From an uncultured Lachnospiraceae bacterium (GTDB lineage Bacteria > Bacillota > Clostridia > Lachnospirales > Lachnospiraceae): a stretch of 35,933 nucleotides of DNA. Location: assembly GCA_949155905.1 (NCBI GenBank), contig CASCWU010000029.1, positions 1-35,933 of the forward strand, written 5' to 3'. Every line of letters begins with the position of its first letter. Positions within the stretch are counted from its first letter, which is position 1. Made by a program: the position numbers and the translations under genes. Of the stretch, positions 17,266-25,026 are shown in pieces. The notes under the pieces were generated by a model. That model saw only the letters and a program-made list of their open reading frames with translations, did not search any database and was not told the DNA's origin.

Positions 17266-17394
17266 AGACACAGTAGCCTGGAAAGTGGCAGGCTACATGT
17301 AGTAGAAACGGAGGTCTGACCGGAAGCATTGCTTCGGAACTTCGGAAAGAGGCAGGCTTCTGGCGGGGTATCTAAGCAAAGGAGGATATGAAGA

Positions 17395-19131
17395 ATGAGA
17401 GCGAAAAAAGAATCCAAAAAAAGGAACCATTTGATTGCACTTTTGCTGGTGCTGGTTTTGGCAGTATCATCACTGGCTGCCTGTGGAAAGAAGGAAACGC
17501 CAGCATCTGGGGATAAGGGCAACAAACAGGAGATGGAAAAGCAGGAGACAGAAAACCAGACGCCGGAAAAGGAAAACGAAGAGACGAAAAATCCGGAAAC
17601 GGAAGACGACAGTCAGGAACAGACACTGGAAGGAAATGAAAGTGGCCTTCCATTGACAGAGGAAAAGAAAGAGCTTTCGATTTGGCTGACTTGGTCGAAT
17701 AGTTATGTCAGTGATCCGAACGAATTGATTGCTTATAAGGAATTGGAGGAAAGAACAAATGTTCATCTAAACTGGACGTATGCGAACAATACAGAGGCAA
17801 AGGAAAAGTTCGGTTTACTGATTGCTTCTGGGGATTATCCAGATATTGTATGTAATGCCTCTTCCTATTATACAGGGGGGTTATCGGCAGCAGTAGATGA
17901 CGGGGTATTTTTAGATATGACGGATATTGTGGCGCAATATATGCCGAATTATAGTCGTATTTTGAATTCCGACGAAGGAATTCGGAAAAATTCTACTTCG
18001 GATAGTGGACGTTTGGATACAGTCTGGGCATATGCAACCTGGGACGGAAAGATTCAGGGAGAACCAATTTGGTCAGGGTTGGCGATTCGGCAGGACTGGT
18101 TAAATAAGCTGGGATTAGAAGTGCCGGAAACGATAGACGAGTGGCATGATATGTTGGTGGCCTTCCGGGATAAAACAGATTGTGATTATCCAATGAGTAT
18201 TCCAGGGGACGGATTGGGTATGACTGGCGGGTTTTTATCTGCCTATGATGTCATGCCGGAATTTTATCAGGTGGATGGAAAGGTAAAATTCGGGCCGATA
18301 GAGGAAGGCTATAAGAAATGGCTGGATTTATTCCGCAGCTGGTATGCGGAGGGGCTGATTGATCCAAATTTCCCGACTAATAATGTAGTGTTTATGACGG
18401 ATCATGATACAATGGCAACTGGAAAATGCGGTGTCGGCCTGGAGCTGTCAGGATATATGGCAGATGTTTTAAAGGTGCAGGGCTATACACAGGAGGCAGA
18501 TTTTTTCCTGATAGGAGCTAAAAACCCTACTTTAGTAAAGGGTGAAACGGCACAATCTACTTTCCCTGGCAGAGAATACTTGGATATTTCCGTTAATCTC
18601 ACTTCTAACTGCAAGGATATCGAGTTGGCAGCAAAATGGCTGGATTATATGTATACGACCGACGGGATGGAACTAATTAACTATGGAATAGAAGGGGATA
18701 GCTATTTTGTAGATGAGGCTGGAGAATATCAGTGGTCAGAAAAGGTCATGAAGGGAGTAGATGGTTTGACGGCAATGGATACAAAAAACCTGTATACGTT
18801 AGGAACCTCTACGCTTGGCCTGTATTCCTGGGCTACCAATCAAAAAATTCGTGGTGACAATGATGTTGCCTTGGCTATGGCATCGTGGGATTTAGATGGA
18901 AATGACTATGCCATTCATAGTTCAGTCACCTTGACGACAGAGGAAAATACAGAGTTTTACAATCACTATACGGATATTGAAACATTGGTAGATGAGTTTA
19001 CGACGAAATATATTATGGGAAACGTGCCGGAGAATGATTATGACAGCTTTATCAAGAATCTGGAAACCTATGGAATTCAGATCTGTATTCAGTTAAAGCA
19101 GCAGGCATTGGATCGGTATAACCAGAGGTAA
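17395..19131 (+). CDS. extracellular solute-binding lipoprotein (module B)
   Basis: A 578-residue lipoprotein with lipobox SSLAAC (Cys30), then an unusually long, nearly pure Glu/Lys/Asn/Thr linker (about 31-80) that would hold the binding domain away from the membrane. The binding domain matches the protein at 3878-5518 block by block: SIWLTWSNSYVSDPNE, LIASGDYPDI, RQDWLNKLGLEVPETIDEWH, SWYAEGLIDPNF. AAAGGAGG ends 9 bases before the ATG. It belongs to the LplA/YtcQ-like oligosaccharide-binding group. As in module A, no permease or ATPase gene is present, and the next genes are unrelated hydrolases after a terminator. Confidence 0.88.
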   Translation: MRAKKESKKRNHLIALLLVLVLAVSSLAACGKKETPASGDKGNKQEMEKQETENQTPEKENEETKNPETEDDSQEQTLEGNESGLPLTEEKKELSIWLTWSNSYVSDPNELIAYKELEERTNVHLNWTYANNTEAKEKFGLLIASGDYPDIVCNASSYYTGGLSAAVDDGVFLDMTDIVAQYMPNYSRILNSDEGIRKNSTSDSGRLDTVWAYATWDGKIQGEPIWSGLAIRQDWLNKLGLEVPETIDEWHDMLVAFRDKTDCDYPMSIPGDGLGMTGGFLSAYDVMPEFYQVDGKVKFGPIEEGYKKWLDLFRSWYAEGLIDPNFPTNNVVFMTDHDTMATGKCGVGLELSGYMADVLKVQGYTQEADFFLIGAKNPTLVKGETAQSTFPGREYLDISVNLTSNCKDIELAAKWLDYMYTTDGMELINYGIEGDSYFVDEAGEYQWSEKVMKGVDGLTAMDTKNLYTLGTSTLGLYSWATNQKIRGDNDVALAMASWDLDGNDYAIHSSVTLTTEENTEFYNHYTDIETLVDEFTTKYIMGNVPENDYDSFIKNLETYGIQICIQLKQQALDRYNQR

Positions 19132-19169
19132 AATAAAAATAGGATGGGGATGTGAAAAAAGTCGTAGTT

Positions 19170-19237
19170 TCCTGTGAGAGAACAACAAAATGCCGTTCAA
19201 AACCGTTGTTTTTAAAATCACAGGAGAGACTTTTTTT
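19170..19237 (+). terminator. terminator after solute-binding protein B
   Basis: TCCTGTGA (19170-19177) pairs with TCACAGGA (19218-19225), an inner stem AACAAC/GTTGTT (19181-19186, 19205-19210) extends it, and a run of seven T follows at 19231-19237. Confidence 0.65.
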
Positions 19238-19340
19238 ACACCCCTTATTTTAAAAATAGCTGTAATGGATGCGGAGCATTGTGTTTCAAGGAGAAACATG
19301 ATAAGATAAAATAAAAGCAGCGAAAGGAGCAAAAGGTGAT

Positions 19341-20243
19341 ATGGAACAAACGACAGAGATGAGGGAAAGTAAATTTTTTAAAAGCAGTAAGATTTTTGAA
19401 AACGTTACGTTGATTTCCGGTCTGGCCGGGGAGCAATGCTACTTAGTAGAGGGAAGCGAACGGGCGCTTTTAATCGACGGCCTAACCGGCGTGGGCTCGT
19501 TACGGGCATATATCAGGGAGCTGACGGATTTGCCGGTGCTGGTCGTTGTGACGCATGGGCATTTGGATCATACCGGAGCGGTTTTTGAATATCGGGAATG
19601 CTTTATCCATCCAGAGGATATGGCGCTGATGTCAAGCGGGATGCACTCCGGAGAGGAGGCCAGGCTGGAATTTGCGACGAGAAAGCCGCAGGAGGGGATT
19701 ACCCTGGCGGACGTTGTGCCTGCCGTGCCGGTGAAAACCTATCCGATCTACGATGGTGACATGTTTGACCTGGGCGGTGTAATGATAGAGGTGATAGCAG
19801 TACCGGGACATACCCGTGGGACGGTTGTATTGCTGGATCGGGCAAACCGTGCCGTCTATTCCGGGGATGCCTGCAACTTAAATACTCTGCTGAATCTTCC
19901 TGGTTCTGCCTCTATTGAAGAATACCTGGAAAGCCTGCATCATTTGAAGCAATACGAGGGAGCATTTGATGTGATGTGGGGCGGCCATGGCAAAAGGGCA
20001 GTACCGAAATCAGCGGTAGAGGATGGCATTCGACTCTGTGAGGAGATTTTGACAGGGAAGGACGACCGGATAGCAGTACCGCCGACCTCCAAACGCTCGA
20101 AGGAGGGCTGTCTGCTGGCAAAACAACGCGGAGAGAATTTCCTTCCGGTAGAGGGCGGCTATTGTAATATTGTCTATACCCTGGATGGATTGCACAGGGC
20201 AGAAAAGCAGCCAATCCGGGAGATACCGTACCAGAATAGATAA
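19341..20243 (+). CDS. metallo-beta-lactamase-fold hydrolase, copy 1
   Basis: A 300-residue MBL-fold enzyme with THGHLDHTG (His72, His74, Asp76, His77), the second metal site in PGHTRG (His157), the bridging Asp in YSGDAC and the last His in WGGHG (His216). The overall form is glyoxalase II/hydrolase-like with a C-terminal region of about 80 residues after the last His. The start follows AAAGGTGAT. It probably cleaves a small ester, thioester or phosphodiester in the cytoplasm; the substrate is unknown. It is followed after 15 bases by a close tandem duplicate. Confidence 0.85.
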   Translation: MEQTTEMRESKFFKSSKIFENVTLISGLAGEQCYLVEGSERALLIDGLTGVGSLRAYIRELTDLPVLVVVTHGHLDHTGAVFEYRECFIHPEDMALMSSGMHSGEEARLEFATRKPQEGITLADVVPAVPVKTYPIYDGDMFDLGGVMIEVIAVPGHTRGTVVLLDRANRAVYSGDACNLNTLLNLPGSASIEEYLESLHHLKQYEGAFDVMWGGHGKRAVPKSAVEDGIRLCEEILTGKDDRIAVPPTSKRSKEGCLLAKQRGENFLPVEGGYCNIVYTLDGLHRAEKQPIREIPYQNR

Positions 20244-20258
20244 GAGAGGAAAAATACA

Positions 20259-20981
20259 ATGGAGCAAGCAAGTGTAAAGGAAACCAAATTTTTTAGAAGC
20301 AGAAAAATCTTTGATAATGTCACTTTGATTTCTTGTATCGGAGGTGCGCAATGCTATCTGATAGAGGGAAAGGAACGGGCATTATTGATAGACGGGCTGA
20401 CCGGAGTTGGTTCGCTTAGAGCGTATGTCAGAGAACTGACCGATCTGCCGGTGCTGTTCGTCGTGACACACGGACACTTGGATCATGCCGGAGCCGCTTA
20501 TGAATACGGTGAGTGTTTTATTCATCCGGCGGATATTGAGCTGATGTATAGCAAGCAGCATTCCGACCGGAAGGAGCGTCTGGGCTTTACGGCTTCCGAG
20601 CCGCAAAATAAGGCCACCCTAGAGGATGTCGTACCGGAATGTCCGGTCAAAACTTATCCGGTTTATGGCGGCGATATCTTTGATTTGGGGGATTTTTGTC
20701 TGGAGGTAATTGAAGTACCAGGACATACCCGCGGAACGATTGTACTGCTGGATCGAGTACATCGTGTCGTCTATTCCGGCGACACCTGCAACGCCAACAC
20801 CCTATTGGGATTTCCGGGCTCTGCCTCCGTGGAGGAATATCTGGAGGCTCTGTGTCATTTTCAGAGCTATGAGACGGAGTTTGAAGAGATGTGGGGCGGC
20901 CATGGCGGAAGGGCTGCACAAGGCAGAAAAACAGCCGATTCGGAGTATGCCGAACCGGGAGCAGGGGGAGTAGGCGGATAG
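20259..20981 (+). pseudogene. metallo-beta-lactamase-fold hydrolase, copy 2, truncated by deletion
   Basis: The first 210 residues closely follow copy 1 and keep every metal ligand (THGHLDHAG, PGHTRG, YSGDTC, WGGHG). Right after GGHG the frame runs into an unrelated tail ending at 20981. The expected C-terminus (GLHKAEKQPIRSMPN, against GLHRAEKQPIREIPY in copy 1) is present in the next frame and ends at 20973. Compared with copy 1, 191 bp are missing between these points, which is not a multiple of three. The metal site could still form, but about 60 residues of the C-terminal region are lost, so activity is uncertain. The gene is a tandem duplicate under decay. Confidence 0.75.
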
Positions 20982-20994
20982 AGCTTGAATGCAG

Positions 20995-21018
20995 CGCCAG
21001 GGTAGAGATATCCTGGCG
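20995..21018 (+). terminator. terminator after the MBL pair
   Basis: CGCCAGG (20995-21001) pairs with CCTGGCG (21012-21018) and is followed by TTCTGTTTT. It lies 14 bases after the second MBL stop codon. Confidence 0.6.
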
Positions 21019-21125
21019 TTCTGTTTTGACGTTTAAAAATTTTTTCGTGAAAAAAGAAACAATTGCTCTGAAAAGAAGATAGAAACTAAGTTTGAGCGTT
21101 AGAGCTGGAAATAAAAGAAAAATTA

Positions 21126-21154
21126 TTGACATACTCAAAAAAATGTGATAATTT
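21126..21154 (+). promoter_or_regulatory. promoter of GTPase leader transcript
   Basis: A consensus TTGACA (21126-21131) is followed at 17 bp by TAATTT (21149-21154), with an overlapping TGTGATAAT that could act as an extended -10. The transcript would start about 255 nt before the GTPase start codon. Confidence 0.6.
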
Positions 21155-21159
21155 GATAG

Positions 21160-21297
21160 GTAGAAGCTGAACGACAAGATGCATTCCATTGGGGTGATGA
21201 GTTGATAATCAGTGTTGAACATGGATTCATGCGAATAGTGCAGAATGATGTATCAGCAAACAGAAGTGGGATTTGCTGTGTATACACACAGTTTTTT
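21160..21297 (+). ncRNA. structured leader RNA upstream of GTPase, ending in a first terminator
   Basis: Between promoter and gene lies a non-coding stretch with several hairpins: CATG/CATG near 21224-21235, CAGCAAA/TTTGCTG (21254-21260, 21272-21278) and CTGTGT/ACACAG (21276-21281, 21286-21291) followed at once by six T. The last two stems share bases 21276-21278, so they may compete. This is the design of an attenuator or riboswitch, or of a small RNA ended at 21297. I do not recognise a known riboswitch class, and no T-box sequence is present. Confidence 0.4.
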
Positions 21298-21302
21298 AAT
21301 AT

Positions 21303-21351
21303 CCTCTTGTCGGATAGTTTCTGAAACTAACAAGACAAGGGGGTATTTTTT
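21303..21351 (+). terminator. second terminator in GTPase leader
   Basis: CCTCTTGTC (21303-21311) pairs with GACAAGGGGG (21334-21343), an inner stem AGTTT/AAACT sits in the loop, and TATTTTTT follows. It stands 66 bases before the GTPase start with no obvious promoter between, so read-through must be regulated or partial. Confidence 0.65.
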
Positions 21352-21416
21352 ATGGACGGATAACTTTGAATTGGAGCTATAAATGAAAGTCAATCAAAGT
21401 AAAGAGAGGAAAGACT

Positions 21417-23558
21417 ATGAATTATTGTCAAAATAATAAAACTAAAATCACAGCAATTTCTGCATTGAAGCGTGGAAACTCAGCACCACAGTTAGTTGTG
21501 GTGGCGCCTTCGGGGTCGGGGAAGAGTACACTGATCTATCTCTTATTAAATCACAGACTGATTCCATTTATGAAAATTGGAATAGGAGAAAAGAGCCAGA
21601 CTACCATTATCCCTTGCGAGTTTATTTTTGATAAGCGTATTGAAGACGAAGGTAGCTTTGCTATCAAAATTGTAAAAAAAGACTATGCCTCCAAGAAGGT
21701 ACATATGGAGGTTCTGTCCATTCTCATGGATTTATTCAGGAAGAACGACTATGATACTGAGGAAACGATGGATGAATTTGATGATAAGTTCGAGCAAATA
21801 ATTGAGCCGAATGGGGCTATGTATCATCTTGGCCAGATTAAGGATGAGCTGTCTATAGAAGAATTAAAAGAATCCCTTGTGCTGATTTTAGACTATATGG
21901 TGGATAATGATTTCAGAGCAAAGGTGAGAAAACGGCGTGATGAGATGAAGAGCAAGAAAGTGAAACTTGCCGAAGTCCAGGAACTTATTTTTGAAGAGAT
22001 GTTCGAGGAGATGTCGGAGGAGATAAAGGAGGGCTATATTAGATGGCTTGAGAATATTGGACTTATCATCGAAAGGTGTCTGCGTGATTCCATAGGGGAT
22101 GAACTTTTTTCCGAAAATATGATGCAGTATTCTTTAGACGGGGGAGATGACGGTAAGAAGATATTGTCCGCATTATTTGACCCAAATGCACCATACAGCC
22201 TGTTAATCGACCATATTTCGGTAGCAAGCCGACCAAGGGGAGAACTAATAGAAATGGCGCAGGAGAAGTACAAAGACTTACCATTTAGATTCTGTATACG
22301 AGATACAATGGGAATGACGCAGAAAGGAATAGAAGCTAAAGACATAAGTGATGTACTCGAAATCGCATTGAATTGTAAGGCGGATATGATTCTTTTTCTT
22401 ATGAGCCTAGAGGAAAGAGATGATACACTGACCGAATGTTGTAAGGTATTGAAGGAGAAAAGAGAAGAAATTAAGAAAAAGAGCAATCTTGACACCCCAG
22501 TTTATTTACTGTTCACAAAGGCTGACCGTATTGTGGAGAATCTTATCAATAAGAGAAACGAGGGAGGTCTGTATATTAACCAAACTACTTATAATAATAA
22601 CATCAATGCTGTTATTGAGGATGTAAAGGCTATGATGGACAAATATTCTGATATGATACCAAGGGAAGAGGTTGGCTGGATCTCAATGAGATATCTCAAA
22701 GACAGCTATATTTTAGAAGCCCTTACAGGTAAATCAATTAGACGCAATTTTGAGCCAGAGGGACTTTTTGAGAAGATTGTAGATTTCTCTATGAAGACGC
22801 TTAGGAGTATACTTCCGAAAGGGGTAACGGATCCGTTATTTGTTACAGCTTTGGAGCCTGATATGCCAGCGGTTCAGGTGTCTGTGGATTCTATGAAAAT
22901 CAGTACAATAATTGGTGAGATGCAGTATGCACTTAGTAAGGATGTCAGTACAGTTAATGGTTATGTCATTACAGATAAGACACCGCGCCTACATGGTCGT
23001 AGCGTTAATTGCTATTGGAATAATCTCATGGTTGGATTGGGACATACAACGAGGGCATCTGTGTATGGAAATTTTTCAATCAATATGAAAGGGCTGCTTA
23101 AACGGATGCTTACAGCTTACATTAAGTCGTTTAAAACGCTACATGATAATTGTGCAGTGAAGTTTACGGCAGACAACCTTTCTGACGATGAACTGATGAA
23201 AGCGGTGAAGTCTTTAACGAAAAATGATAATATTGAGGCTGGGATGAATCCTGCATTAGGTGAGAGAAATATTGCTCTCCAACAACTTTATGAGTTCTAT
23301 GTGGATTATTTTATGGATCCAGCTAGGTTTGCATTGGTGGTAGACCGCGTTGCTTACGATATGTCTTATGGTAATTCTGAGTTGAAACAGAAGCTGACTG
23401 CTATCTACAATGGAACGCCGGGATATGATAGAGCAATGAGAAAGCTGCAATATTCATTCCAAGACTTTTTTGGAAGCGAGGACTGTCGGAGGATTTTGAT
23501 TGAGGAATTGGACAGTGTGATGACGAATATGGTAAACAAAGCGTTTATCGTAATTTAA
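21417..23558 (+). CDS. dynamin-like large GTPase of unknown function
   Basis: A 713-residue protein with G1/Walker A APSGSGKST (residues 30-38; Ala in place of the first Gly), switch-I Thr pair TTIIP (62-63), G3 DTMG (296-299) and G4 TKAD (367-370). The TT..P and DTxG pattern resembles dynamin-superfamily GTPases. The gap of about 230 residues between switch I and G3 is much longer than in classical dynamins and is filled by charged, helical sequence (about 95-215). The C-terminal 300 residues are mostly helical with no sure membrane span. Base composition is visibly more A+T-rich than in the flanking metabolic genes. The gene stands alone behind a leader with two terminators and before gene debris and a toxin-antitoxin operon. 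Membrane remodelling or phage defence is possible but unproven. Confidence 0.7.
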   Translation: MNYCQNNKTKITAISALKRGNSAPQLVVVAPSGSGKSTLIYLLLNHRLIPFMKIGIGEKSQTTIIPCEFIFDKRIEDEGSFAIKIVKKDYASKKVHMEVLSILMDLFRKNDYDTEETMDEFDDKFEQIIEPNGAMYHLGQIKDELSIEELKESLVLILDYMVDNDFRAKVRKRRDEMKSKKVKLAEVQELIFEEMFEEMSEEIKEGYIRWLENIGLIIERCLRDSIGDELFSENMMQYSLDGGDDGKKILSALFDPNAPYSLLIDHISVASRPRGELIEMAQEKYKDLPFRFCIRDTMGMTQKGIEAKDISDVLEIALNCKADMILFLMSLEERDDTLTECCKVLKEKREEIKKKSNLDTPVYLLFTKADRIVENLINKRNEGGLYINQTTYNNNINAVIEDVKAMMDKYSDMIPREEVGWISMRYLKDSYILEALTGKSIRRNFEPEGLFEKIVDFSMKTLRSILPKGVTDPLFVTALEPDMPAVQVSVDSMKISTIIGEMQYALSKDVSTVNGYVITDKTPRLHGRSVNCYWNNLMVGLGHTTRASVYGNFSINMKGLLKRMLTAYIKSFKTLHDNCAVKFTADNLSDDELMKAVKSLTKNDNIEAGMNPALGERNIALQQLYEFYVDYFMDPARFALVVDRVAYDMSYGNSELKQKLTAIYNGTPGYDRAMRKLQYSFQDFFGSEDCRRILIEELDSVMTNMVNKAFIVI

Positions 23559-23610
23559 GGAAAGCTGCTAGAATAAAACTATGGTTACAAGTCGTTTCAT
23601 AAAAATATAG

Positions 23611-23784
23611 GCACAATTCTATTCGCTGCGTGACGGGGATGTGGAGCGACCGGATCATAAACCATTTCCGAAAAAGATACTACGCAGCTTGCAGTTTGAC
23701 GGGATGTCACACGCATACAATTCCCATGCTGCAGAAGACAAGATGATGGAGGAGGTACCCATAAGCTGCTGGAAGAAAAAGTAA
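23611..23784 (+). pseudogene. gene fragment after the GTPase
   Basis: A 57-codon reading frame after a TAG stop, without start codon or ribosome binding site, encodes a protein-like stretch containing FYSLRDGDVERPDHKPFPKK and LQFDGMSHAYNSHAAEDKMM. It ends just before a strong terminator. It looks like the tail of a lost gene; I do not recognise the family. Confidence 0.4.
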
Positions 23785-23825
23785 CAGACAGGAAATTCCG
23801 TTAGAAAATGGAATTTCCTGTCTGT
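23784..23825. terminator. bidirectional terminator hairpin
   Basis: ACAGACAGGAAATTCC (23784-23799) and GGAATTTCCTGTCTGT (23810-23825) form a perfect 16-bp stem with a 10-nt loop. On the plus strand GCCTTATTTTTT follows. It separates the plus-strand island from the minus-strand toxin gene, whose stop codon lies 4 bases beyond it, so it can serve both directions. Confidence 0.75.
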
Positions 23826-23828
23826 GCC

Positions 23829-24107
23829 TTATTTTTTGAAAAGATCTGAGTGTGAGCCGGTATCAATTAAGGTCAGTGTTAAAATATCATCTTCGATGAG
23901 ATAGATTAGCAGCCAGTCCGGTTTGATATGGCATTCTTGAAACCCTGCAAAGTTTCCAGTCAGTCTATGGTTACAGTACCGTTCTTCGAGCTGCTTGCCC
24001 TGACGCAGCAGATCGACGACTTCATCCAGCAAAGAGATATCCAGCCCACGTTTTTTCATGAGCTTATAAGCCTTTTTATAGGCTGTGGTAAATTTGACTT
24101 GGTACAT
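23829..24107 (-). CDS. YafQ-type RelE-superfamily toxin
   Basis: A 92-residue mRNA interferase-like protein of the YafQ branch: AYKLMKKRGLDISLLDEVVD, LTGNFAGFQECHIKPDWLLI and a C-terminal TGSHSDLF. These include the His and Asp residues used by YafQ for ribosome-dependent mRNA cleavage (CHIKPDW and GSHSDLF). Its ATG overlaps the antitoxin stop by one base (TGATG), so translation is coupled. A TTG codon at 24110 would add one Met but lacks support. In the cell it should be held by the DinJ/RelB-like partner and be freed when that is degraded. Confidence 0.88.
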   Translation of the reverse strand: MYQVKFTTAYKKAYKLMKKRGLDISLLDEVVDLLRQGKQLEERYCNHRLTGNFAGFQECHIKPDWLLIYLIEDDILTLTLIDTGSHSDLFKK

Positions 24108-24379
24108 CAATCATCAAGAGCTGCTTTTAAATCTTCCATGCTGGAATATCCTTTGACGTCAGGATCGCGGGAAATATGGCGGGCTTCTGCCATGGCATCA
24201 AGGGTTTTCTGGCTGTACGCTGGCATCTCCACAGCAAAAGGAAGTCCGCCGCGAAGGACGCATTGATATAAGAACATATTTACTGCGCTGGACATATCGA
24301 GTCCGAGCCGACTGAAAAGAGCAGAAGCTTCTTGTTTTATGCTGGCATCGATCCGAATCTGAGTTGGTGTTGTTGCCAT
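24107..24379 (-). CDS. RelB/DinJ-type antitoxin
   Basis: A 90-residue protein with an N-terminal ribbon-helix-helix (TPTQIRIDASIKQEASALFS, then LGLDMSSAVNMFL) that binds the operator, and a C-terminal toxin-wrapping tail (AEARHISRDPDVKGYSSMED). ATG 24379 follows AAAGGAGG at 7 bases; in-frame upstream codons lack a site. Gene order, antitoxin first, and one-base overlap are standard for this family. The complex is expected to repress its own promoter at 24401-24429. Confidence 0.88.
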   Translation of the reverse strand: MATTPTQIRIDASIKQEASALFSRLGLDMSSAVNMFLYQCVLRGGLPFAVEMPAYSQKTLDAMAEARHISRDPDVKGYSSMEDLKAALDD

Positions 24380-24400
24380 TTGACTACCTCCTTTTTCTTC

Positions 24401-24429
24401 ATTATATACGATATGGTTTACAATGTCAA
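24401..24429 (-). promoter_or_regulatory. consensus promoter of the toxin-antitoxin operon
   Basis: On the minus strand TTGACA (24429-24424) and TATAAT (24406-24401) are both perfect and 17 bp apart. An AT-rich near-palindrome (ATATCGTATAT, 24413-24403) overlaps the -10 box and is a likely operator for the ribbon-helix-helix antitoxin. Confidence 0.75.
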
Positions 24430-24551
24430 TCAAACGAATGCTGGAGTTATTTTTTGTTGAAATAAGGGGAGACTTATGATAAACTGTAAAAAAGCGGAAG
24501 GCGGTTAGAAGATACAATTTTCTGATTAAGAGATGAAAGAAGGAAGGAAAG

Positions 24552-24953
24552 ATGGAAGAACTTTGTTTGAATGATACGGTTATTAAGGCAATAAAGAAAG
24601 AAGTCGCGTTTTTGGTAAGGAAACTGATGGGAGACGATTTGGTTCGGGTTATTTTATATGGTTCTTGCGCACGGGGAGATTACAGTGTGGATTCAGATAT
24701 AGATATTGCGTTGATTACAGTATGTGACAGAATAGAAGCAAAACGGTATAATGAGGGTCTGGCTCAAATAGCGACGCAGCTTGCTATGAATTATTTTGCG
24801 ATAGTTAATTTTGTTTGTTTGCCGGAGGCGGAATTTTTAGAGAAACGCTCATGGTATTTATATTTTAGAAATATAGCACTAGAGGGAGAGGTGTTGTATA
24901 CCCGCCGACCTTTTTTGCCGTATGGCGTGAGGATACCGCGATGGACAACTTGA
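24552..24953 (+). CDS. MNT-type nucleotidyltransferase with aberrant C-terminus
   Basis: A 133-residue protein with an intact GSx10DxD motif (Gly37, Ser38, Asp49, Asp51; GSCARGDYSVDSDIDI). Up to EGEVLYTR (about residue 118) it follows normal MNT proteins. The last 15 residues (RPFLPYGVRIPRWTT) come from reading another gene's remnant out of frame (24911-25015). No HEPN partner follows, although MNT genes of this kind usually sit in pairs. A deletion that removed the HEPN gene and most of the next gene would explain both facts. The start follows GAAGGAAGG. Enzymatic activity may survive, since the motif region is whole. Confidence 0.7.
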   Translation: MEELCLNDTVIKAIKKEVAFLVRKLMGDDLVRVILYGSCARGDYSVDSDIDIALITVCDRIEAKRYNEGLAQIATQLAMNYFAIVNFVCLPEAEFLEKRSWYLYFRNIALEGEVLYTRRPFLPYGVRIPRWTT

Positions 24954-25015
24954 ACGATACCTACCCGGATTTGTTGGCGGATGCGTTTGTGCAGAATGTA
25001 TTTTCAGTGAAGTAG
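24911..25015 (+). pseudogene. C-terminal remnant of a lost gene
   Basis: In the +2 frame relative to the MNT gene there are 34 protein-like codons containing AVWREDTAMDNLNDTYPDLL and ending in QNVFSVK at a stop 11 bases before the DUF3237 start. It has no start of its own and overlaps the MNT tail. It is probably the end of the gene that once preceded the DUF3237 gene in an operon. Confidence 0.5.
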
Positions 25016-25026
25016 GAGGAAGTAAG

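Noticed and set aside
21160..21351. T-box or known metabolite riboswitch
   Set aside because: No T-box GGTGGNACCGCG sequence, no conserved core of the common riboswitches that I can recognise, and the downstream gene is not a metabolic gene. Left as an unclassified leader.
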